This document shows, piece by piece, positions 1 to 8,723 of a stretch of DNA of 64,000 bases. Source of the DNA: Thermoanaerobaculia bacterium (GTDB lineage: Bacteria > Acidobacteriota > Thermoanaerobaculia > UBA5066); the NCBI GenBank assembly GCA_022071945.1, contig JAJVIN010000039.1:1-64000 (forward strand), in the 5' to 3' direction. Position 1 is the first letter of the stretch; every line of letters starts with the position of its first letter. The notes under the pieces are model-generated. The model did no database searches. It had not been told where the DNA came from and saw only the letters and a list, made by a program, of their open reading frames with translations. Made by a program: the position numbers and the translations under genes.

Positions 1-254
1 CCGGCGGCCGCCTCGGAGGCCTCGCCGAGCCGGGCCACGACGGTATTGATCGGGACCGTCTTGCCTTCCTCGACCAGGATCTCCAGGAGAACGCCCGCGG
101 ACGGCGCCGGGATCTCGGCATCGACCTTGTCGGTCGAGATCTCGAACAGGGGTTCGTCCCGCTTGACGGATTCCCCGATCTTCTTCAGCCAGCGAGTGAT
201 GGTGCCCTCGGCTATCGACTCGCCCATCTGGGGCATGATGACGTTTGTCGGCAT
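1..254 (-). CDS. 2-oxoacid dehydrogenase E2 (dihydrolipoamide acyltransferase), N-terminal lipoyl domain; truncated by window edge
   Basis: Reverse translation MPTNVIMPQMGESIAEGTITRWLKKIGESVKRDEPLFEISTDKVDAEIPAPSAGVLLEILVEEGKTVP...; lipoyl motif STDKVDAEIPAP; not in ORF track because it runs off the edge. Confidence 0.93.
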   Translation of the reverse strand, partial: MPTNVIMPQMGESIAEGTITRWLKKIGESVKRDEPLFEISTDKVDAEIPAPSAGVLLEILVEEGKTVPINTVVARLGEASEAAA

Positions 255-285
255 GACCTGTCTCCGATGTCCTTCTTTTTGAAAT

Positions 286-1284
286 TCAGTAGGCCGTGAG
301 TTTACGCACGGCGCGGATCAAAGTGTTCGCGTTCGGCAAAAAAGCTTCCTCGAGGGAGGGAGCGAAGGGCACCGACGTGTCGGGCGCCGTGACCCTGAGG
401 ACCGGACCATCCAGAAACTCGAAGGCCTTTTCCGCCAGAAGGGCGGAGAGCTCGGCCCCCAGACCCCCTGTACGGGTGTCCTCGTGCAGGCAGATGCACT
501 TCGAGGTCCGGCGGACGGACGCCAGGATGGTCTCCTCGTCCAGCGGGCGGAGCGTCCTGAGGTCCACGACCTCGATGTCGATCCCCTCTTTCGCGAGCCT
601 CTCGGCCGCCGAGAGAGCGATCCACACCCCGGAGCCGTAGGTCAGGACGGTGACGTCCGTGCCTTCACGGCGGACCGCCGCCTTTCCGATCGGGACGAGG
701 CCGTCGCCTTCCGGCAAGACCTCCTTGGCTCGGCGGTAGAGGAACTTGTGCTCGAAGAAGATAACCGGGTCGTCGTCGCGGATGGCGGCCTTCAGGAGGC
801 CTCGGGCGTCGGCGGCCGTCGCCGGGGCGACGACCTTCAGTCCCGGCGTGTGCACGAAGTACATCTCCGGGTTCTGCGAGTGGAAGGGGCCGCCATGAAC
901 GCCCCCGCCCGAGGGACCTCTCACGACGATCGGAACGCCGATGCCGGTCCGGTAGCGGTTCCGGGCGGCGAAGTTGGTCAGGATGTCGAACCCGCGGGAG
1001 ATGAAGTCCATGAACTGCATCTCGGCGACGGGGCGAAGGCCGCGGATCGCGGCGCCGACGGCGGCCCCGACGATCGCTTCCTCGGCGAGCGGGGTGTCGA
1101 GGACGCGGCTGGGGCCGAATCGAGTCAAAAGACCCTCGGTCACCCGGAACGCCCCTCCGTAGACCCCGACGTCCTCGCCCAGAACGATCACGTTCGGGTC
1201 CCGCTCCATCTCCTCGAAGAGAGCGAGCCTCAGACCGTCCACGTACGTCCCCTCGTGGCCGGGAACGGGCACCGGGTGAATCAC
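286..1284 (-). CDS. 2-oxoacid (pyruvate/branched-chain) dehydrogenase E1 component, beta subunit
   Basis: ORF 332 aa; VLGEDVGVYGGAFRVTEGL, DTPLAEEAIVGAAVGAA, EMQFMDF motifs; adjacent to E1alpha and E2. Confidence 0.95.
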   Translation of the reverse strand: MIHPVPVPGHEGTYVDGLRLALFEEMERDPNVIVLGEDVGVYGGAFRVTEGLLTRFGPSRVLDTPLAEEAIVGAAVGAAIRGLRPVAEMQFMDFISRGFDILTNFAARNRYRTGIGVPIVVRGPSGGGVHGGPFHSQNPEMYFVHTPGLKVVAPATAADARGLLKAAIRDDDPVIFFEHKFLYRRAKEVLPEGDGLVPIGKAAVRREGTDVTVLTYGSGVWIALSAAERLAKEGIDIEVVDLRTLRPLDEETILASVRRTSKCICLHEDTRTGGLGAELSALLAEKAFEFLDGPVLRVTAPDTSVPFAPSLEEAFLPNANTLIRAVRKLTAY

Positions 1285-2300
1285 GACGGGTCGCCTCCCA
1301 CGAAGATCTCCTGCTGCCTCTCCACGAGGAGGTCCTCGTCAGCATAGACGCCGCGGAACTCGTAATCGGGGAGCGGGGAAGGTTGCGCCTCCGCCCAGTC
1401 GACGTCCTCATCGAGGTGGCGGGAGATCTCGTGGCGGATCTCGTCCCGGCCGGCCGCGAAGAGCACTCCGTCGTCCTCGAGCCGCTTCTCAAACCGAGCG
1501 ATCGGGTCGCGCTTTTTCCACTCCTCGATCTCGGCCCTGTCGATGTAGCTCTGGGCGTCGTGCTCGGCGTGACCCTTCAAGCGGTAGGTCTTGCACTCGA
1601 GAAGGAAGGGGCCGTTGCCCGAGCGGGCGTGGTCGATGGCGGTGCGAGCGGCCTCGTAAACGGCCAGGACGTCGTTTCCGTCGACGATCTTCGCCGAAAG
1701 GCCGTATCCGGGAGCCTTGTCCGCAAGCGTCATGGCCCCGCACTGTTTTTCGTAGGGAGTCGAGTACGCCCAGCGGTTGAACTCGAAGACGACGACGAGG
1801 GGGAGCCGGTTCACGCCGGCGAAGTTGATCCCCTCGTGAAAGGCGCCCACCGAGCTGGCGCCGTCCCCGAGATAGGTGAGGCCGACCGTCTTCTTTCCGA
1901 GGTACCGGTCGGCGAGGAGCATCCCCGACATGACCGGGACGGCGGTTCCCAGCATGGCGATCGGGGCGTAGATCCCCTTCTCCGGAATGGAGAAGTGAAG
2001 GACGCCGTCGCGGCCGCGGGAAGGCGAGCCCTCCCGCGCCATCTGCTGGCACAGGATCTGGCGCGGAGCAACCCCCCGGACGAGGGTGGCGCCGAGATCC
2101 CTTATGACGGGGAAGAAGATGTCGCCCTCGGCGAGCGCCATGGCGGTTCCGACGGCAGTCGCCTCCTGGCCGAGGGAGCGGTAGAACCCGCCGACGATCT
2201 TTCCCTGCCGGTAGAGGTTGACGAGGCGCTCTTCCAGAAGCCGGGTCAAGAGCATGAAGCGGTAGAGGTTCTTTTGGATTTCAGGGGAGACGTCTGTCAT
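1281..2300 (-). CDS. 2-oxoacid dehydrogenase E1 component, alpha subunit
   Basis: ORF 339 aa; ThDP motif GDGASSVGAFHEGINFAGVNRLPLVVVFEFN; 4-bp overlap with E1beta. Confidence 0.95.
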   Translation of the reverse strand: MTDVSPEIQKNLYRFMLLTRLLEERLVNLYRQGKIVGGFYRSLGQEATAVGTAMALAEGDIFFPVIRDLGATLVRGVAPRQILCQQMAREGSPSRGRDGVLHFSIPEKGIYAPIAMLGTAVPVMSGMLLADRYLGKKTVGLTYLGDGASSVGAFHEGINFAGVNRLPLVVVFEFNRWAYSTPYEKQCGAMTLADKAPGYGLSAKIVDGNDVLAVYEAARTAIDHARSGNGPFLLECKTYRLKGHAEHDAQSYIDRAEIEEWKKRDPIARFEKRLEDDGVLFAAGRDEIRHEISRHLDEDVDWAEAQPSPLPDYEFRGVYADEDLLVERQQEIFVGGDPS

Positions 2301-2385
2301 TCCGACGCTCAGCGAGAGACGGCCATTATCAGTTGGGGGCCAGGGGGCGTCAAACCCGCTCGAGACGAGGCAGGCGTCGAAAGCT

Positions 2386-2757
2386 CTATTCCTCGAGGGC
2401 GAACGGGAGGTCGTACTCCTTTACAACCGGAGACTGCCGGCTGCGGGTCTTGACCTCCACCCGAACCTTGAGCGGATTCCCCAGGACGAGAGAGTTCCTG
2501 ATGTACTGGTCTGGGTGGACGTTCCAGGAGTAGTCCTCCAGGAGATAGGTCTCCTTTCCAGCCTTGCGGGCCTGATAAGCCCACCTCTCCACGTGAAGGG
2601 GTTCGAGATTCAGGATGTAGCCGAGATAGAGAACCTGCAGCCCGGGCACGCCCTTGTTTCCCAGTTCCGTTCCGGACTGCACGACGACTGTCAACTTGGA
2701 ATTGTCTTCCAGATCCCGGACCTCGATGGTCTCGAGCACCGTCGTCACATTGGGCAT
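2386..2757 (-). CDS. conserved hypothetical protein (MPNVTTVLETIEVRDLEDNSK...)
   Basis: ORF in track extends upstream to 3054; ATG at 2757 avoids overlap with the neighbouring esterase gene. Confidence 0.6.
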   Translation of the reverse strand: MPNVTTVLETIEVRDLEDNSKLTVVVQSGTELGNKGVPGLQVLYLGYILNLEPLHVERWAYQARKAGKETYLLEDYSWNVHPDQYIRNSLVLGNPLKVRVEVKTRSRQSPVVKEYDLPFALEE

Positions 2758-2795
2758 CCTCGTTTCTCCCTTCTTTCCTGGCGTCCGGGCTTCCG

Positions 2796-3554
2796 CTACC
2801 AGCCGAGCTTGTGCAGATAGTGGGGAAGCATCTTCCTCCACCACGGCCAGTCGTGATTGACGTCGTGGCCCCAGAGGTCGAGCTCGTGCGGGATTCCTTT
2901 CGACGCCAGGATGCGAGAGAGGCTCCGGGAGGCTTCCGGTGCCTCGTAGGCGCCCTGTCCCGTCACGATGTTGATGCTGCAGGCGGTCCTCAGTAGGTCG
3001 AGGGGCCGGCCCTCGAGGCCTGGCAGGTACCAGGCCGGATTGTTGAAGAAGCAATTGTCGTCGCCGTACCCCTTGAAGTAGTCCTCCGCCAGGTCGTAGA
3101 AGCCGCTCATCGCGATCACGCAGTCGAAGAGATCGGGCCGCCGAAAGAGGGTGTTGGCCGCGTGATAGGCGCCGAAGGACGCGCCCGTCGTGGCAATCCG
3201 GACATCGCCGCCGCCACAGTGCGCGCGGATGTAGGGGACCACTTCTTCCTCGACGTAACGGGCGTAGAGGGCTTGCCTCCGGGCCTGCTCCGGGACGGGC
3301 AATGACTTGTCCATCCAGGCCTGTCGGTTGATGCTGTCAATCGAAAAGATCCGCACCCGGCCCGCCAGAAGGAACGGCTCGACGGACTTGACGAGGAAGA
3401 ACCGCTCGTTCTCGAGGAAGTCCGCGGCGGCGGTCGGAAAGAGGAGGAGGGGGTGCCCCGAGTGCCCGTACGAGACGATGGGCATGGGTTGGCCCAAGAT
3501 TGGGCTTGCCCAGCCCTCGATCTTGCGCTGAACGTGGCTGTCGACGTACTCCAT
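2796..3554 (-). CDS. esterase-like alpha/beta hydrolase
   Basis: ORF 252 aa; nucleophile elbow TTGASFGAYHA, HDVNHDWPWWRKMLPHYLHKL C-terminal His region. Confidence 0.75.
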   Translation of the reverse strand: MEYVDSHVQRKIEGWASPILGQPMPIVSYGHSGHPLLLFPTAAADFLENERFFLVKSVEPFLLAGRVRIFSIDSINRQAWMDKSLPVPEQARRQALYARYVEEEVVPYIRAHCGGGDVRIATTGASFGAYHAANTLFRRPDLFDCVIAMSGFYDLAEDYFKGYGDDNCFFNNPAWYLPGLEGRPLDLLRTACSINIVTGQGAYEAPEASRSLSRILASKGIPHELDLWGHDVNHDWPWWRKMLPHYLHKLGW

Positions 3555-3859
3555 GGGATCCTCCCGCCCTCAGGATCGCTGCGAATGCCTAAACATTTCA
3601 ATATACCAGGTCGAGGACGTCCGTGCCGCGGCTGGTCTTGGCCTGGTGGAGGAGTAGAAAGGGGGGAAGGCCGGCGTTCGGGTTTCCGAGCTGTCGCGGC
3701 CCATCCGGGGGCCAGCCGCCCCCGAAAGGCCGTGAGCCCGTCTCGCCGCCGCCACTTGGCGCTGCCGCTCGGCGCCGATGCCCCTCATCTGATATCGTCA
3801 TCTGCTTGACGATCCCGCCTGGCGGGGTCGGCCGAGACCGTCTTGAGGATGTCAACGAC

Positions 3860-4963
3860 ATGAGCCAGAAGCACCCCCTCCCCGACAAGCTCGATCCCCG
3901 TGTCCCCATTGCCGTCATCGGCGCCACCGGCGCGGTCGGACAGCGCATGGTCTCGCTCCTGGCGGGCCACCCGTGGTTTCGCATCGCGGAGGTCGCCGCC
4001 TCCGAGAGGTCCCAGGGCAAGAAGTACTCGGACGCGACCCGCTGGATCCTGCCGGGCGACATTCCCGAGGACGCCCGCGATCTGACCGTCGTCTCCGTCG
4101 AGGAAGAGCTCTCATCCCCCATCGTCCTCTCCGCCGTCGACGCCTCCGTTGCCGATGAGATCGAGCCCCTTCACGCCTCTCGCGGGAAGTTCGTCGTCTC
4201 CAACACGAAGTCGTTTCGGATGAAGGCAGATGTCCCCCTTCTCGTTCCGGAGGTCAACTCGGACCACCTCGCCCTCGTCGAGCGGCAGTCCTGGCGGAAG
4301 GAAAAGGGCGGGGCGATCATCACCAATCCGAACTGCGTCGTCGTGGGCCTCGCCATGGGTCTCGCTCCCCTCCACCGGGCGTTCGGCCTGGAAGCAGTCA
4401 CCGTCGTGACTCTGCAGGCCCTCTCCGGCGCGGGATACCCGGGTGTCCCGTCGCTGGATGCGCAAGGGAACGTCATCCCCTTCATCGACGGCGAGGAAGA
4501 GAAGATCGAGCGCGAGCCCGGGAAAATCCTCGGGCTCCTCACCGAGGACGGGGTCATCCCGGCCGACTTCAAGATCTCCGTTGCCGTCAACCGCGTCCCG
4601 GTCCGGGACGGCCACACCGAGTCGGTCTTCGTCAAGCTCAAGAGGAAGGCGTCCCTGGCCGAGATCAAGGAAGCCCTGGAGGGCTTCACGGGAGAGCCGC
4701 AGGCTCTCGGCCTGCCATTCGCTCCGGCCCAGCCGATCGTCGTCAGGGGTGAAAACAACCGTCCTCAACCCGTTCGGGATGTCGAGACCGGCCACGGGAT
4801 GGTCGTCACGATCGGGCGCCTCAGACCGGACCCGGTCTACGATGTCCGCTTCACCTTGCTCGTTCACAACACCGTTCGCGGCGCGGCGGGTGCCGCTCTG
4901 CTAAACGCCGAACTCTTGCTCGCCCGAGGCCTCGTCCCGGTTGCCCCCGTCTCGGCGGCCTAG
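3860..4963 (+). CDS. asd: aspartate-semialdehyde dehydrogenase
   Basis: VPIAVIGATGAVGQRMVSLL, ITNPNCVV, VTLQALSGAGYPG; ATG at 3860 in the 3623-4963 ORF; followed by lysC/dapB/dapA. Confidence 0.93.
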   Translation: MSQKHPLPDKLDPRVPIAVIGATGAVGQRMVSLLAGHPWFRIAEVAASERSQGKKYSDATRWILPGDIPEDARDLTVVSVEEELSSPIVLSAVDASVADEIEPLHASRGKFVVSNTKSFRMKADVPLLVPEVNSDHLALVERQSWRKEKGGAIITNPNCVVVGLAMGLAPLHRAFGLEAVTVVTLQALSGAGYPGVPSLDAQGNVIPFIDGEEEKIEREPGKILGLLTEDGVIPADFKISVAVNRVPVRDGHTESVFVKLKRKASLAEIKEALEGFTGEPQALGLPFAPAQPIVVRGENNRPQPVRDVETGHGMVVTIGRLRPDPVYDVRFTLLVHNTVRGAAGAALLNAELLLARGLVPVAPVSAA

Positions 4964-4973
4964 AGGGTCCAGC

Positions 4974-6335
4974 ATGATCGTCGTCAAGTTCGGCGGTACG
5001 TCGATGGGATCCGGCGAGCGGATCGCCTCCGTCGCCCGCCTCGTCGAATCCCGTGCCGCCGAGACGCCCCTCGTGGTCGTCTCGGCCATGGCAGGGATCA
5101 CCGATTGCCTCCTCGCCCTCTCCTCCGCGGCGCAGAAGTCCGACCGGGCGGCGGCCGACAAGGCCCTTTCGCAGTTCGCCGAAAAGCACCGCCAGGCCGT
5201 CGAGGCTCTGGGCCTTTCTGGAGAAGACGCCGAGGCGTGCAGCGACGAGATCACCCGCGAGACTGTCCGCCTGGCGGACCTCTCGACGGGAGTTTCGCTC
5301 CTCGGGGAGCTCTCGCTGCGCACGACCGACGCGATCGCGGCATCCGGCGAACTCCTCTCGAGCCTCCTGATGACGGCCGCCCTCAGGAAGATCGGCGTCG
5401 ATGCCGTGCGCATCGATCCGAGGGAGTGGATGGCGACCGACGCGCAGTACGGATGTGCCATCCCCGACGAGTCCCGGGTTTCGTCCCTCGTCGCGATGCG
5501 GGTGATGCCCGAGGTGAAGGCCGGCAAAGTCGTCGTGACCGGGGGATTCGTCGGAGCGGCGCCGGACGGATCCTTCACGACTCTCGGACGGGGCGGCTCG
5601 GACTACTCCGCCGCGCTTCTGGGGGGAGGCCTTCACGACTGCGGCGCACGGGTGGATGCCATCGAGATATGGACGGACGTCGACGGCATCCTCACGGCCG
5701 ACCCGCGCATCGTGACGGGCGCGCGGCTGGTGCCCGAGGTCAGCTACACGGAGGCGGCGGAGCTCGCTTTTTTTGGCGCCAAGGTTCTGCACCCCGCGAC
5801 CATCAAGCCGGCCGTCTCGCGCGAGATCCTCGTGAAGGTCAAGAACACCTTCCGTCCCCAGGCTCCCGGGACATCCATCGCACGGACCGCCGAGGGCGAA
5901 GGAGTCCGGGCGCTGGCCATGCGAAAGGGCGTCGCGGCGGTCTTCATCACGAGCCCCCGCATGCTGCTCGCCTACGGTTTCGCGGCCCGGGTTTTCTCGG
6001 TCTTCGAGAAGCTCAAGGTCTCCGTCGACGTCATCGCGACGAGCGAGGTGTCGATCTCGGTCACGTTCGACGAGAAGAGCCCGATTGACGACATCGTTTC
6101 CGAGCTGGCGCAGTTTTCCGATGTCGAGACGATGACGGGGCTCGCGGTGGTCTCCGTCGTCGGGCAGAATCTCCGATCAACTTCCGGAATTGCCTCCAGG
6201 ATTTTCACCGCGCTCGATGCCATCAACGTCGTCTTGATCTCACAGGGCGCCTCGGAGACGAACCTGACGTTCGTCGTCGAGGCCGAGAACGGAGCCGAGG
6301 CCCTGCGGCGGCTCCACAAGGAGTTCTTCGGATGA
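4974..6335 (+). CDS. lysC: aspartate kinase
   Basis: MIVVKFGGTSMGSGERI, TLGRGGSDYSAALLG, C-terminal ACT domains; start at 4974. Confidence 0.95.
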   Translation: MIVVKFGGTSMGSGERIASVARLVESRAAETPLVVVSAMAGITDCLLALSSAAQKSDRAAADKALSQFAEKHRQAVEALGLSGEDAEACSDEITRETVRLADLSTGVSLLGELSLRTTDAIAASGELLSSLLMTAALRKIGVDAVRIDPREWMATDAQYGCAIPDESRVSSLVAMRVMPEVKAGKVVVTGGFVGAAPDGSFTTLGRGGSDYSAALLGGGLHDCGARVDAIEIWTDVDGILTADPRIVTGARLVPEVSYTEAAELAFFGAKVLHPATIKPAVSREILVKVKNTFRPQAPGTSIARTAEGEGVRALAMRKGVAAVFITSPRMLLAYGFAARVFSVFEKLKVSVDVIATSEVSISVTFDEKSPIDDIVSELAQFSDVETMTGLAVVSVVGQNLRSTSGIASRIFTALDAINVVLISQGASETNLTFVVEAENGAEALRRLHKEFFG

Positions 6336-7021
6336 AGGCCCTCATCGTTGGTTACGGAAGGATGGGACGCGCCATCGAGTCCCACCTGATCCAGCGTGGA
6401 CACACCGTTGCCGGTCGCGTCGACATCGATTCCCCGATCTCCGACCAGCTCGCGGGCTCGGTCGACGTCGCCATCGAGTTCACGATCCCGGAGGCGGCGC
6501 CGAAGAGGATCGAGAACCTCCTCGAGAGGGGAGTGCCGGTCGTTTCCGGAACCACCGGCTTCGACGTCGCGCCGCTGCGGGCCCTCGCGGATCACCGCGG
6601 CGTTGCCTTTCTCCACTCGGCGAACTACTCGATCGGGATCGCCGCGATGAAGAGGGCCGTGATGGTCTTGGCCGGAGTCCTGGAGTCCTTCTCCGAGTTC
6701 GAACCCGGCATCTTCGAAAGGCACCACTCCCTCAAGCTCGACAGCCCGTCGGGGACCGCCAAGCTTCTGGCGGCGGCCGTCGAGGCGGCCCGGACCCTGA
6801 AAGGTCCCGAGGTGCCCATCGCGGCCCTGCGCCAGGGAGGGCAACCGGGAGAGCACACGGTCTACTTCGAGGGACCCGAGGAAGTCGTTGCCATCACGCA
6901 CCAGGCCCGGTCCCGCGCGATCTTCGCGCAGGGGGCGGTCCGGGCGGCAGAGTGGATGATCAAGTCGGGCCGAACGGGGTCCCTCACGTTCGACGACTTC
7001 TTCGAAAGGCGAGGTGCCTGA
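6332..7021 (+). CDS. dapB: 4-hydroxy-tetrahydrodipicolinate reductase
   Basis: VGYGRMGRAIES, HHSLKLDSPSGTAKLLA; 4-bp overlap with lysC. Confidence 0.93.
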   Translation: MKALIVGYGRMGRAIESHLIQRGHTVAGRVDIDSPISDQLAGSVDVAIEFTIPEAAPKRIENLLERGVPVVSGTTGFDVAPLRALADHRGVAFLHSANYSIGIAAMKRAVMVLAGVLESFSEFEPGIFERHHSLKLDSPSGTAKLLAAAVEAARTLKGPEVPIAALRQGGQPGEHTVYFEGPEEVVAITHQARSRAIFAQGAVRAAEWMIKSGRTGSLTFDDFFERRGA

Positions 7022-7953
7022 TGCCCCAGGCCGTGACTTTTTCCGGCGTGTACACAGCTCTCGTGACTCCCTTCACGAGCTCGGGCGATCTGGACGAGGC
7101 GGCCCTTCGAGCAATGGTGAAACGTCAGATCGCGGGCGGGGTCGCGGGTCTCGTCCCGTGCGGAACGACGGGAGAATCCGCCACTCTCGATCCCGAGGAG
7201 CACGTCAGGGTCGTCGAGATCGCGGTCGCGGAGAGCCGCGCGGCGTCGCGTAGAGTCACGGTGATCGCGGGTTGCGGCTCCAACGACACCCGCAAGTCTC
7301 AAAAGCTCGCGGCGCTCGTGAAGAAGGCGGGCGCGGACGCGCTCCTCGCGGTCACGCCGTACTACAACAAGCCGACCCCCGCCGGGCTGAAGGCGCATTT
7401 CACCGCCGTCGCGGATGCGGGCGAGCTCCCCGTCATCCTCTACAACGTCCCGGGCCGGACGGGCGTGAACATGATGCCCGAGACGGTTCTCGACCTGGCA
7501 AAGGATCCCCGGATCGCGGGCGTCAAGGAAGCATCGGGCAACCTGGACCAGGCGTGCGAGATCCTGCGGGGACGCCCGGAAGGGTTCGCCGTTCTCTCGG
7601 GCGAGGATTCGCTCGCGCTCCCGATGGTGGCGTGCGGAGCCGAGGGCGTCATCGCCGTCATCTCCAATGAAGCTCCGCGAACCTATTCGGCCCTCATCGC
7701 TGCCGCCCTCTCGGGCGAGAGGACGAAGGCCGCGGCGCTGCAGAAGAAGCTCTTCCCGCTCATGAAGGCGAACTTCCGCGAATCGAACCCCCTGCCCGTG
7801 AAGTGGGCGATGGCCCGCCTGGGGCTCTGCGGCGGGGCGCATCGCCTCCCGCTCGTCCCCCTGTCGGCGTCACACCACGCGGCGGTCGAGAGCGCCCTTC
7901 TGGCGGCCGGGCTTCTGGACGAGAAGGGACAGGTCACCGAGGAGGCCGCGTGA
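7021..7953 (+). CDS. dapA: 4-hydroxy-tetrahydrodipicolinate synthase
   Basis: GVYTALVTPF, VPCGTTGESATL, YNVPGRTGVNM, GVKEASG; ATG at 7021 in 6952-7953 ORF. Confidence 0.95.
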   Translation: MPQAVTFSGVYTALVTPFTSSGDLDEAALRAMVKRQIAGGVAGLVPCGTTGESATLDPEEHVRVVEIAVAESRAASRRVTVIAGCGSNDTRKSQKLAALVKKAGADALLAVTPYYNKPTPAGLKAHFTAVADAGELPVILYNVPGRTGVNMMPETVLDLAKDPRIAGVKEASGNLDQACEILRGRPEGFAVLSGEDSLALPMVACGAEGVIAVISNEAPRTYSALIAAALSGERTKAAALQKKLFPLMKANFRESNPLPVKWAMARLGLCGGAHRLPLVPLSASHHAAVESALLAAGLLDEKGQVTEEAA

Positions 7954-8723
7954 ACCGCGAGGAGGTCCTCGAACTCCTGGCCTCCCTGGAAAAGGGAGAG
8001 CGGCGAGCCGCGCTGCAGGGCCCGGATGGTGCCTGGCACGCGGACGCGGAAGTCAAGGAAGGAATCCTCTTCGCGTTCCGCCTCGGTGTGGAGGTGGAGT
8101 CTGAGGCCGGTCCCTTCTGGTTCCGGGACCGGGATACCGTGCCGCCGCGCCGGGACTTCGGCCCCGGTGTCCGGATCGTTCCGGGCGGGTCGACCGTCAG
8201 GCGCGGGGCTTACCTCGGCAAGGGCGTCGTGATGATGCCTCCGTCGTACGTGAACGTCGGCGCCCATGTCGACGACGGAACCATGATCGATAGCCACGCC
8301 CTGGTCGGGTCCTGCGCCCAGATCGGAAAGCGCGTTCACCTCTCGGCCGCCGCCCAGATCGGGGGCGTCCTCGAGCCCGCGAACGCCCGCCCCGTCATCA
8401 TCGAGGACGAGGTTTTCGTTGGAGGCGGGGTGGGCGTCTACGAGGGCGTGCTCGTCAGAAAGCGCGCGGTCCTGGCAAGTGGAGTGATCCTCACGGGCTC
8501 CACGGTGATCTTTGACCTCGTCAACGAGACGGAGATCCGGGGCCGGGAGGGAGAACCTCTCGCCGTTCCCGAGGGAGCCGTCGTCGTTCCGGGTTCGCGC
8601 AAGGCGCCGGGAGATTTCGCGGCGAGAAACGGCATCGCGCTCGCGACCCCCGTCATCGTGAAGTACCGCGACGCCCGGACGGACAGCAAGACGGCCCTCG
8701 AGTGGACCCTGAGGCGAAGCTGA
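7950..8723 (+). CDS. dapD: 2,3,4,5-tetrahydropyridine-2,6-dicarboxylate N-succinyltransferase
   Basis: Hexapeptide-repeat acyltransferase, MPPSYVNVGAHVDDGTMIDSHALVGSCAQIGKRVHLSAAAQIGGVLEP; GTG at 7950 overlaps dapA stop. Confidence 0.92.
   Translation: MNREEVLELLASLEKGERRAALQGPDGAWHADAEVKEGILFAFRLGVEVESEAGPFWFRDRDTVPPRRDFGPGVRIVPGGSTVRRGAYLGKGVVMMPPSYVNVGAHVDDGTMIDSHALVGSCAQIGKRVHLSAAAQIGGVLEPANARPVIIEDEVFVGGGVGVYEGVLVRKRAVLASGVILTGSTVIFDLVNETEIRGREGEPLAVPEGAVVVPGSRKAPGDFAARNGIALATPVIVKYRDARTDSKTALEWTLRRS

Noticed and set aside
3555-3859. Possible lysine riboswitch upstream of asd-lysC
   Set aside because: Region has small hairpins but I could not recognise the conserved L-box core; kept only as a low-interest leader observation.
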